Below, in pieces: positions 1-11,418 of a DNA stretch of 60,000 nt. How positions within the stretch are numbered: position 1 is the first letter of the stretch; every line of letters begins with the position of its first letter. The notes under the pieces are model-generated. The model was not told the origin of the DNA, did no database searches, and saw nothing but the letters and a program-made list of their open reading frames with translations. The position numbers were made by a program, and so were the translations under genes. The DNA comes from Takakia lepidozioides (Eukaryota; Streptophyta; Takakiopsida; Takakiales; Takakiaceae), in the NCBI GenBank assembly GCA_030704615.1, contig CM060731.1:27406001-27466000 (forward strand), read 5' to 3'.

Positions 1-165
1 AGAGATTCAAATATGTGAATGGTCGGTGTCCACTTTCTCAGCTTCCCTCTGGTATGTTTTCCTCATTATCAATACCCTGGGGCCTTTTGCTTTATTAAAA
101 AGAAAGTGGTTACAGGGGAATGAATTTCGTCAGTTGGTTGGCTGTCCCGATGTTATGTATGACTC

Positions 166-3100
166 CTATCGCGGAAGTCCTAGAGCAATGGAACTGAAAG
201 ACTGTCGCCTCCGCACTGGCTCTAGGGGCTCCCGGCCATCGCTGCCGTCTAGCAGTGGAGTAGGCAACTGTGCTGGCGTCCCTTCATACTCTGATGGAAA
301 CAACCCAGGGGCCACATTCTGTAAACTGGGCACCCTGGGACGCAGCCTTGGAAGGGACATTCCCCTCAAGGGAGTAGCACTTCCAGTTGCCACTTCCCGG
401 AGGACAGCTGCCACTGTTGCAGCGGCGGCGACATCAGCGACAGCACCAGCAAGGCGCTGGCTTTCATGGTTTCCGCATCTTAGACTTGGTTCAGTGCCTC
501 GTAGAGATGGAGCTGCAGGGGTGAAATGTGGGAACCCTCGTGTGAGACTTGTCACAGGAGTCCGCTGAATGGACGCTGGAGCTCTCATTACACCTGGATT
601 ACGATAGCCGGGTGTGCTGTCCAGCCACGTTACACGGGGGGAGGCAGCTGGTGCAAGATCTGTAGAAGTAAGCCCTGCCTTTCTCTTTATTGGCCTGTTT
701 GGGACCCCTTCAGACATCAACGTTGAATTTCTCAAACCACTGAAAATTTCAGCCACGAGAGGTTTGCAATTCTCCTTCTCTTTGGGAGGTGCCCATACCG
801 TGGTCCTATTCAATGCCCCATTTCCACAGGTTCCCTGCACATTATGACCTAGCTGTCAGTAATGAAAGTTCCAACTTGCTATGACCCACACAACCACAAC
901 TTGTCAATTTACACAGGTGTCTACTCATCTGGAAAGATGAATCACTTGATACTGCCACAGAAAATGTGTCTAGGGTCATTGTCCATCAACAAATTGTTTT
1001 GACCATCCATCATGGACCCAGAAACCAGGGAATCAACAGCTTTGCACTGACATGCATACATCCCATGGAGTTGTGCAACCTTCCCACTAACACTTCGACC
1101 AGAATTTGAGAACATACCACACAGTCTTCAAAACTCCTCTCCAAGCTGACACCTTGGGGAGCATGAGGGCCTGATGGAGGAGCTTCTGATGGTGGTACTA
1201 CCTCCAGATTAACCCTGTGGCCACTTGCAGACCCTGCCCTAGCTTGGGCCCTAGACTGTGAATGATGGGCTGGTGCGACTGACCCTGGGGTCATTGCACC
1301 AGCTGCCACCTTGGCACGGGCCTTGCTGGCCTCATGTTTCTGGATATCATACAGAAGCTCCTTGTGGAGCTGTTTATCAGCCATGAGAATCTCGTCCATT
1401 TCATTTTTATACTCCTTGAGCATGACACGCATGCTTTCCATTAGCAGGCCCAGCAGTGGACTATTCTTGCTCTCCAGTAGCCTGCACATTCAGGAACCCA
1501 AAAAGCGATTGTCTGACACTCACGCATATGGGGATGCTTGTTAGATGGAAGTGACTAGAACACATGCTGGACACAATTGCATGTGACTTGCCACATGAAG
1601 TAGAAGACTGAACTCTCATCCATACTAACACATTACATGAAGGCAGGAGGATATGGAAAACTGGTTTCAAACTGCATACCGCTTCAGTTCAATGAATATG
1701 GGAATGGCATTCTGTACCAAATTCCTTTTCATCAGCCGTGTGACCATGCGCCCTTTGGCAGCAGCCACTGCCGCCGCTGCTCCTCCCCCTTCATCCTCCT
1801 CCAACTCAGCTCCTGCTGTCGATGCCCGGTTGCCTGTGACTCGCACCTCTTTAGAGGCTAGTATCCGCAGTGCATCCTGCATAGCTATGAAGATTTAAAA
1901 AGGTTTGGTACAAGTTCACTTCGAAAATTTCTAAGTCAGCTGATCAGTTGGTACATTTCTCTGTCTATCCATCCTCTCTTGTTGATCAATACATCCATGG
2001 TCCCTTTCTTTTGTGTGGTATGCCCCAAAGTGATCATATATTATGAGGCTGTCCCACACTCATTAGGAATCTGTTAGGTCAGTCAGATAACCTGCTTGCA
2101 TGCAGATAGCTCTCTTTTTAAAGAGCTCTCTAGTAGTGCTACAAATCTGTTAGTTAGGGCACTCACCTGCTCGCCTGTCTACCCACTAGTGAGCAACTAG
2201 TGGGTAGTAACTCAAAAAGGCACCACAGATATGAATGTTACAAATGTCTGCCACACTAATCCACAATATGGCTTCATGGGCAGGAGGTGTTCTCTATCAT
2301 TTGGCATCTGTTTTTCATTTAGCAGCCAAACTTTTAATTATGCTGGGAGCAAGAAGGGGATGACCTGAAGCACACCCTGCGCATTGATATCATTAAGGTC
2401 AAGGAGGCCATCAGCAGCACCTGCGAGAATCTCAGCGCACAGCTTGGCAGACGTGGCTAGCAAGTGCTCAGGGGCCATTTGCTGCAGCAGTGCTGTGTAG
2501 ATCTGCATGCGCTTGCTTGCCATTCCTTCCTGGTTCCCTCTGTGCTCCTTATCAAACCTCTCAACATTAGCATCGTACCAAGCTATAGGAAATAGGTTGC
2601 TGAACTCAAGCTTGGTTCAAAAGTAGTATGGAAGTGTAGATATTATTAAGAGATGGAATATTTAGTGCTGAATCAGCCTGCATGCACTGCAGTTGAAGTT
2701 GACTGGCAAACACATGTGCATTGACTGAACCAAGACTCTGCTTCAGATTGTACATTACATAGGTACATACATAGCATATCCGTCTGTGTTCAATGTGAGG
2801 AACTCTTGTAACTGTATCACTCAGAAAAATGGGACAGTCAGTGACCTGAGAGAGAAAAGCTTCCTCTCACTCTCTGAGGTTGACAGGGCTGTGCAGAAGC
2901 CTGAGTGTGATCGGCAGTCATTCAACACAAAGATAGCCTCCACAAAGCTGTTGTAGGCCAGCAATGGGGACTTAGCTGCCATTGACAAACAGAAATCAGA
3001 AATGATTTAGGTACGAGGGATCTCACCAATGATGTGGTACTTACCTTTCTGCAAAGAATCAGACGACTGAGTGACAGGTGCTTGTTTTGTAGACAAGCCC

Positions 3101-6100
3101 GGTAGCCAATGCAGGGAAGATTGCACATCTACTGGCCAAGGGTTTAAAGGAGTATGAAATGTCTTCAACAGAACAAAAAATCAACAGGTTTGGCCTAGGT
3201 CTCACTCTTGAGTATACTCTTGAAGAGGAAGTTAGCTAGCTCGCATATCTTGGGAGAATCATCAACCAGCGCCAGCAGGAACCGATGGAAGAGAACTCCT
3301 CTCCACTTCACATAGTCTTTCTGTATCCACATGCCAAGAAATCCATCTAGCACACATATGGCCCAATGCCTACTTGACTTTCAAGCATCTGCTCTCTTTT
3401 CTGCCCCATACACTATTGCTTCCTCTGGACATTATAAAGTTTCTTTCTTCTTTCTTACTCTGTCCAATCTGTTCACCAACTTTCAAAATCTTGAGGCTGA
3501 TTCTAAAGCCCTGGTCCTGTTGGGGTCTAACTGCTGGGCAGACCACACACAGCAGATTGATGCTTGTGTGAAGGGCTTTCTAGAGAGGGAGAAGAAATAG
3601 TCAAATCCACTAGCTTTGAGAGGGAGAAGAAACTGTCAAATCCACAAGACACGAGGGATGGCACACCTGCAGCAGTCTGGCAAGGAGAATGAAGGCCTGG
3701 CGCCTCACAAGTTCACATGTATCCCGCAACACCTTTGTTAGGTTGTGGATATACCTGGGTTACCCACCAATCACCATAGCTCAGTAATCCTGCAAGGAAC
3801 TCAAACACTTGATAATGAAAGAAAGAAGCGAAAGAGGAAATATTTATGTTTGCTGGAGGCCTTCAGGATGCAAAGAGTTCCCAATAAGATCAATAACACC
3901 AACTATAGGTCTTGTGGACTCTTCAAGAGACCAGCTTGCTATCTACCATATGAGGAGCATACCCGTCAACAAGGGTAGGATAGCGCACAAAGAAATCAGT
4001 CATGGCCTGCATTATGTTGTTGCGCACTGCTGCTAGTTCCGACCTTTCGAGCTCCTGATACAAGCCACAATGCATCATCAGAGTTGTACCATATACTGAA
4101 GTGTAAAGTGCAAATGAAATGAAATGGAACTTAATAACATCTGCAGAAAGCTCAAAGAGCTTATGGGACAAAAGGAAGCAAGAAAAATGAAAGAATTGAA
4201 GTCAAACAGAAGCAGCCCAAAAGCAACCAAAGAAAGAGCAGAGTGTGCATACAGATCATATGATAGCTTTTACTCTGCAAAGATCCCACACCGTCTTGAA
4301 GTTCCAAGAAAGAAAGGAACTTTGTGACGTCCAGAAAGCCATGTGAATACCCAGACAGAAGTAAAGCTATAGACACTATACAAAAGGAAAAGAGATGAGA
4401 GATAGATGATGCCTGAATGAAGAATGGCATGCAGCGCTTGGCAAGGGTTTCATCTGCAAGGCACAGCTTACTGAGGGCAACCCAGGCTTGGATACACACA
4501 TCTGGTAGCATCTTGCCAAGCATCAATCGACCACCTTCAGTTTCACTATTGCAGTTCCCTTTTCCAGGCAAAAATTTCTTGGGAGCAACCAGGGCTTGCA
4601 AGAGGGTGACAAGAGAGCCCGGCTTTGCTGTGGGGCAAACCACTGCCAGAGCACCAACAGTGAATATCACCGTGATAATCTGGTCAGAAAAACATGCTGA
4701 CCCTGACCTTGAACCTGCCTCATTCTTTTCTGAATCTGGCAGCCTTGCAGAAGTTTCCATTTTTCTCTGGCTTCGAGTGGAGGACCCCTTGTGACATGTT
4801 GGCAACTGGTTTTCTTTCCCAGCTCGGATTTTCGGACCAGTAGTCACATAGGGTGTCTGAAAATCTGTTGTCTTTGGCATGGGTTGCACATGATGGAAGC
4901 CAATTGTGGCAACGTAGGCATGCAAGAGGGTGCCAGCTTTATCTAGCAATTGGCTAACCCATATGGTAACCAACTGCTCTCCTTCTGCCTTGGATAGTGC
5001 TTTCTGCTTGCTCAATGTTGTTAATGCTTCAACATGGGCCCATACCTGTGAATCTGACAAAATGAATGGTGGAAAGAGACACAGATGCTTCACTACTAAA
5101 CAAATTATCATACCACCTCTACTTCCCCCTCTCCCAGATCCATGAAATGGTATTTTTAATTCTCTTTACTACTGTGTTGCATTTAAGAATTCAACTCATG
5201 CTGTAATCCAGATTCATGAATTGTTTTGAGGATGTACAGTTGAATACCTCAGCGGTGTGCATACTAAAGGAATTCAAGCGGTTTAGAAGTTCTTCAGCAA
5301 GGTCAGCAGCTGCATCACAGGGAAGCTCCATAGCCATGTTTGCAATTGTACGAAGAAGATGGACACGATCTGCAGCCCATGCAGCTGACTCACCCCTAGG
5401 GGCACCAATACATGGTGCTTCCTGTGTTGGGTGGTCTCGGTTGGTGTGATCTGTGTTGACTTGCCTTCCATGTCCTGAAAAGTAATCTGGATGTCATTGT
5501 TGAGAGTGCCAAGATTGGAAGGGAACTTGTTTCTATTGTATTAATCTACACATACACCACTGTGGACAGGAAGTGGCCCTACTCTATGATTGTGCCTTAA
5601 TGCTTTTCCATAACACCAGGCTTGCGTCGAATGCTTGCTACAACAGTGGACACTCCTGGATTTGATGTATCTTTATGTTGGCTGTCTAAAGCATGAATCA
5701 GATGTGTAGGCAACTCCTGTTGGTCTGCTGATCAGCTAGAATTGAAGTAGCTCAGATTCATATGTCACATAACTTGATAGATTTGGACATTGTTCACTAC
5801 ACAAGCATTAACAAATCAACCCAACTTCCAAAATCCAATTTCAAATATAATCAAAGGTTTAGGGGAGACAGGGAAGTGATCTAATCTGATTGAGCACGTA
5901 AGGTTTGCTTTGCATTGCCATTCCCAACAACCCCATCTATCTGGCTATTTGTTGCTTACCTTCATTCCCTAGAATTTGCCAGTGCTTCCGCAAAAATTCC
6001 CAGCCTACAGCCTTTGGAACGAATGCGGACACTTCAGAGAGCAGGAACCAAGCCCCATGTGGAGCTTCAGGAAAAGAGGTAAGAAGTCCCTCTTCTGAAG

Positions 6101-9100
6101 GACCCTGCTCCACGGTTGAGATCAAGTCTTGCAGCGCAAGAGCAATTTCAGGCCTAAGCCGGCCTTTCCTCCCCAGGCTTCCACAAGCACGCTTCACTGC
6201 AGATGCAATAGTTCCCTCATCTGCCATCCCCTTCAACATTGCCAAGACCCCAATAGAGACCCCTCTGGTCAGTTCCTCTCCTCCAGCATTTTGAGGGTTC
6301 TTAGGGGATGTCTTCCCGATGGCAGTTTGCCCAGACTTTGCTTTGCTGCCTGGGAGCTGGAGAGGGGGGAGCATTGCAACTCGCTTCACGACTAGTTCTT
6401 CAAACAAATCTAGGCACTCCTCTTGAAGCCCAACCTCATTGTCCAGAGCAAGGGGCAAAGCTGACTTTAGCCACTCAGATGCTGCTCCTGTATCCCCTGG
6501 AAACTTCCTGACAACCTGTTAACAGCCACAGTGCAAAGCATTTCAAATTTAGCAGGTAGAGGGCAGGAATAGGGGACAAAAGTTTCCAAGCGCTCTCTCT
6601 CTCTCTCTCTCTTTTGTTCCCGCTCAAACTGGCCGCAGGGTCAATGGCCACAAGGCTACGGCAAACAACATCTTATGAGTACAATCTCTCTCTCTCTTGC
6701 AGACATTACAAAGTATCTTTCTTTTTTGTGTTCTTCTGTCCCATAAGCTCTTTGAACTTTCCGAGGACATTATGAAGTTCCATTTCATTTCTTGTATCCT
6801 GCTTTCTTTTGTTTGTTTCTTAAGCTAAGACACCAACATATTGGCATCCAAGAATCTATCTTCTGCATCTACAACTAAACACTAAAGAGCAGAAACCCAC
6901 CTCTGAAAGCGCTGCAAGTGCTGCTTTGCGGATGCTGACCATGGCATCCCCACATGCTGCGCCCATTGCTGCCACAATGCTGTCATCAGGGGTTCCCAAC
7001 AGTGAGGTTGACTTTTTCATCAAAATTAAGGCAGCCTTTCGTACCATAGCCTTCTCATCGAGGCAACGTTGCTGCATCAAGGACTGCATATCTCTGCAAC
7101 CATACCAACACATATTAGAGGCATACCTCATGTCTGACTTAAAAGGCCTAGGTCCGTCAATGCATGTAGGAAGTCATGTGGCACAAACATCACCTGTGAC
7201 TCGTTGAACGCTCCAAAGTTAGCATTTCCTGATGGGAAGTCAGTGCAGATGGAGATACAGCCCCAAATCCCAGCAGCCTCTGCAACTGGGCATGGTGTTG
7301 CCTATCTTCAGCAAGAACCTCAAGCACCTGGGCTAGATTGGACAAGGAGCGAGCTCTCACAACAGGAGCTTTATCAGAGCAGCGGTCATATATAATCTCC
7401 ACACACATGCCTTCCCACCCTTCATTTACACTCCCATTAACTTCCCACTGCTTGCTTTTTCCGCCTGTGGTCCCTCCATTAGTGCCTTGCCTGGAGTTAT
7501 CAACTTGGGGCCCACCTATTGGTTCCCTGTCCACTCCATGTTCAGCTTCTCCTTGCAAGCTAACTACGGAGCCCCCCCTCCGATCTGAGTCTTGGTCCTG
7601 ATTAAGTCTCTCTGAAGGCCTTGGCTCTTTGAAGGGATCAGGCAGCCCCACGAGAAGAGCAAGAGCTAAATCAACAGAAAAAAGGCGTCGTGATGCTTTT
7701 GACCGAGAGAAATTTGCTAGAAATTGGGTGAAATAGAACCATTCCCTGGATGTCAGAGCTCGCAAGAGTTCCATAACAGAATCAACCGCATGCTGCCGGG
7801 CTTCAGCTTTCTCAGGTGCCTTGAAACACAGATAGCGAGACAGTGCGATCACAGCCTCACGGCTCGTAGTTGAACCTGACCCTAGCAATTGCTGGGTAGA
7901 AAAGTGGAGAGCAGCAGCCTTCATCTGTATTCTTTGATGGAGGCTCCCCTCCCCATGGGAGAGGAGAATGCTAGGGGCAAGAGCTTTGAGTATTAATACT
8001 GTTGTGGCCAAGGGATCACCATGCACTGGTGCCAATAGGGCCTGCAGCATACCAAACGAGAGAGATAAGGATGCAGAATTCGAACATGGTGCCTTCCGGG
8101 GGAGCCCTCTCAGCCTGGATTCTTCCTCCCCTCTGTCTGGAAACAAGAGGGGTACCTCCACCAGAAGCCCCACCAGGGCCTTCAAACTGTCTTGGTGATC
8201 CTTCAAGTGGAGAATTCCGAGAATGGCCTGTAAACTTGTCAGGATAGGAAGGATTTCCTGCACATTTGTTGCTGCAATGCCAAAATGCTTGTCAGGACCT
8301 TCTGAACAATACCCTACAGAAAAAGTAACATCTGAAATATGTGGTTTACTTTCTGATGTCACAACATATGACATGATCAAGTACAGGCCAGGTCAGTTTG
8401 AACTCAATTCTTTGATGTGCATGACATACTTCAACCACTGGGTTTTCAGGAGTCTCAGATTATTGAGTGGTTTACAAGGGCTCATCAGCCTGTAGGCCCT
8501 ATAGTGGACCCCACTCTCATCTGAGGGGCAAGCACCAATGAGGGAGATACACTTATGGACTTCTAATCTAGAAACAGCTGTCAATGGACAGATGTTTGGG
8601 CAGATAGAAGATTTACCCACTCAAGAGTGCAGAACATGCCTGACAACAGAAATGCGTTTGGAATTCACAAAAACATTGACATACTCCCAACCTGCCCTCC
8701 CTTTTCTCTTTTGACTTTGTCCAAATTGCACACAGGGTCAGCCCAAATAGGCTAAGCCAGCTCAATCCCACAAGTCCAAACATCTCTCTGCAACAAGCCT
8801 TTTCTAGCACATATCTTAGAGGCAAGGACTTGAAATAGTGGTCCACCCACCTTCATCCTCTTGACGATCATCGTCTGGAGTGTCTCTTGCTCTCCCCTGT
8901 CCTTTAACTCTCTTTCCTTTCTTTGAACCCTTTCTGGGATTTTCTGACAAAACAACAGGCCTGTCACCCACTCCTCCCTGATCACGCTGGCTGGGTTGTT
9001 TACACGAAGTTCGGATGCAGCGAATCAAAGAGTGGAAAGTGACAGGGCAAAATAGACTGTACAGAGGGCACTCGGGCGCTGAGAGCATGCCCACATACAC

Positions 9101-9490
9101 TCCAGCAGACTTGATCCCCAAGATACCTCTCATCTCCAGCCCCTTCCTAAGCCCCGCCACAACTGATTGCAAGGACACCCTGTTTTCCGCGAGTTCTTCC
9201 CAAAGACTCCCATCAGTAATACCTCCCTCCCCACTGCTTGAAGGGCCAGCTTCACTCGTAAGCCGTCTAGCGTAAGTGAAATCTGTAAAGGACGAGTCTC
9301 GAGTTGATGAAGCCAAATCTGGAGAGAGAACACCCTGGCAGGATGCAGAAGCCTGAGAACTATTGAAGATGCTATAAAGCTCCAATACCACATGTTCGGG
9401 CAGAGCATTACTGGAGTTCGTCCTTGCCTCCCCCTCCTCTGCAACGACTTGCAGCAAATTACACACACGTTTTTTGAACGATTCTTCCAT
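166..9490 (-). CDS. CAPD3: Condensin-2 complex subunit D3 (CAP-D3), 14 exons
   Basis: HEAT-repeat subunit of condensin II, acting on chromatin in chromosome compaction. Exons on the minus strand, 5' to 3': 9490-8851, 8313-7194, 7093-6901, 6515-5960, 5474-5248, 5045-4413, 4054-3947, 3732-3667, 3320-3206, 2975-2871, 2582-2365, 1876-1680, 1481-1202, 834-166. All junctions keep phase and sum to 5,127 nt (1,708 aa plus stop), longer than I recall for plant homologues. Family signatures: CSDKAPVVRARSLSNLAQV (about residues 540-560), RRQAFILLARLLQ followed by DYVKWRGVLFHRFLLALVDD (Cnd1-like core, about 1165-1205), KSPLLAYNSFVEAIFVLND (about 1220-1240), QMAPEHLLATSAKLCAEIL, NAIPIFIELKRLLESKNSP, and near the C-terminus VLREVATGSATPLRGMSLP then RRRQSFSS. 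The start is the first in-frame ATG of the first exon. The intron with donor at 4412 appears to be GC-AG. The last junction (donor 1201 versus 1152) is the least certain; 1202 was chosen because it keeps phase. An antisense LINE piece lies in the 3321-3666 intron. Confidence 0.93.
3465..3600 (+). mobile_element. LINE 3'-end fragment in a CAP-D3 intron
   Basis: This plus-strand stretch encodes LFTNFQNLEADSKAL and then [15 protein letters not shown]. The same peptide block follows the zinc-knuckle of the LINE remnant at 56.8-57.2 kb, so it is the same family. It lies antisense within the CAP-D3 intron 3321-3666. Only the 3' coding end is visible. Just downstream, a 36-bp unit (gagagggagaagaaa followed by gtcaaatccac) is tandemly duplicated at about 3582-3645. 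Confidence 0.75.
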
Positions 9491-11264
9491 TTGAGTCCTC
9501 ACCCCAGGTATCACAGCACATGGCCTTCTCTCCCTCTCTCTGTGTGTGTCTCTCTCTCGACTTCTCTTATGCTACCGATGTCTGTCCATTGTATGGGCAG
9601 TAAGCATGAAGGACAGCGCCCACGAGCGGGAACATTCGAAACCCTGTCGGGATGAATGTGGATGGCATCGTCGATCATTTGTCATCCAAATTGGTCTCTT
9701 CATACTTGAGGGGATGAAGTGGTGGATGAATGTACTTCCACCTCTTGAAGCGACAGGCTTATGAGAAGTTGCCTTCTTGGACAGAGCAACGGACTGCAAA
9801 CTTCAAGGAATGGTTTTTACTTCTAGCAAAAGCTACCAATCCTGGATCAGTACATTGCAATTCCCACATCTTATTAATGGACGAGCCCGTTTTTGGTGGG
9901 CCCATGCCACAACGGAACATGCCCTCATGTTTGAGGGCATATCTGACATTTGGGAAACATCCAGGGGGATGAAGCGTATGAAAGTAATCCTACCTATTTC
10001 AGGAACCTACCGTAAAAATTTCAAGTGATTTCACCGTGTCATTAGGAAGATTATAACAAAAATGTAAGCTGTAAATATTTATTGTGCTCTAGTTTTGGAG
10101 TGAAAAAATGGTTTGACCAAGCAATTGGCCTGGCAAAATGATTTTTCATTGATACAACATACCCAGATGCTAATTGCCTGGCATATAGAGCACCTTGGGC
10201 CAAGATTCCAGAACCAAATTCCAAAACGACATGAGGGTTGCTTTGTATGGGAAAATCGGTGGGTCAAAAATGCTCTCCATTACAATTGACCCCAAATCTG
10301 CCTCAAATGTGTCCAAATTTTCATCACAACGTCAATTCCTCTAGTCATGTTATTCCTTGCGTGGAAACTCACCACCATAAAAAATTTGGAAGCATTCTAA
10401 CTAATCTACATGCATAGATTTCCATTTGGGCCTATTTCTACTTGAATCCAAATTCCGGGGAACTCATGCCTGGGCCGGTAGAGGATTCCGGCCCAAAAAA
10501 TCGGGCTACGTCATCGATTTATGGGGAATTGCCGGGCACCCGAAACGCAGCACCCGACGAACGCGAAGGCAGACCCTTTCTTTCATCGTGCGAAACTGCA
10601 AGTAACGAACTTCCAACCGTTTGAGCTCCCTTCCCATGTCACTGCAAAATACAAGGGAGGCATTTTCCGGACAAAGCTCTTGCAGCAGCTCCTCCACAGG
10701 TCGAGGTAAAAGAAAATTCGTGCGTGGGCACACAACTTCCTTCTGTAACCTACATCCGCTGTGGAGTCGTAGTGAGAGACGAGGGCTGAAGGAGATTGCC
10801 ACCAACACAAAACCAGCAGCTTGTTCCTCATTTCACAGCCATTCTCGAAGCTTCAGTACACAGCCTGAGGAAGAACAAAGTTCCCTGCGTTGTCACGGGT
10901 GATGGCAGCATCACCTACAAGCAACGCTGCTGAACTGGCAGATCTTTGGGGTGCAGCCCAGGCTCCGTTAGTGAGGTCAACATCTGGCAAAGAGACTGTC
11001 TTGCATTCTGAAAATGGAATCCAAAGCTTCCCTGGTTACAGCCCTGCCAGTAAGAGCTCACTCCAAGCAACAGACTAACTCTCTTCCGAATGTCTATCTT
11101 CCGATCCAACTGAGAGGCAATCTTATTCACATCTCCTATGATGATATTTCTCTAATCCAGAAGACAACATAGATTGATGCAAGGATGAAGCTACAACTTA
11201 CATGCAAACATCCTAATGAGCTGATGTGGAATGCTCTCTGAGATTCCAACTAAACATCCACTAC
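9491..11264. other. Upstream of CAP-D3; no gene identified
   Basis: This should contain the CAP-D3 promoter and 5' UTR, but I see no convincing TATA box. A minus-strand open stretch at 10506-10808 (with EELLQELCPENASLVF) and another at 10917-11130 (with NKIASQLDRKIDIRKR) look compositionally like coding sequence. I recognise neither and cannot connect them into a phased gene, so they are not called. Confidence 0.4.
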
Positions 11265-11418
11265 TTAAACCTTGAGAGCCGGCTTCACCAAGGGTGTCTG
11301 GCTCCTAGCCAAAAGCTTCTCTGCGATGTCATGTTCAGTAACAGGGAGATAGTAAATATGCGATTTTGTTCGAGTCTTCTTGAATAGATCATCCAATGTG
11401 GGACTTTGAGGCTTTTGT
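11265..11418 (-). CDS. Terminal exon with acinus-type RNPS1/SAP18-binding motif (partial gene)
   Basis: One 50-codon exon ending in TAA at 11265-11267, preceded by a splice acceptor (ttggacag) at 11419-11426. It encodes SPTLDDLFKKTRTK followed by HIYYLPVTE and ends about 20 residues later. That matches the short C-terminal motif by which acinus (ACIN1) binds RNPS1 and SAP18 in the ASAP complex associated with mRNA and the exon junction complex; plant acinus proteins also end shortly after this motif. I found neither the SAP domain nor the RRM expected upstream on this strand between 11.4 and 17 kb, although the exon enters with a one-base phase and so needs at least one earlier exon. Either the rest is in short exons I cannot recognise, or this is a relic. 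Identity of the motif is fairly secure; completeness of the gene is not. Confidence 0.55.

Noticed and set aside
26-568. Plus-strand 180-codon ORF
   Set aside because: Antisense shadow of the last CAP-D3 exon.
1010-1152. Extension of CAP-D3 exon 13 to a donor at 1152
   Set aside because: It breaks phase with the C-terminal exon; a donor at 1201 keeps it.
9730-10028. Plus-strand ORFs upstream of CAP-D3
   Set aside because: No family similarity, no splice context, overlapping frames of equal length.
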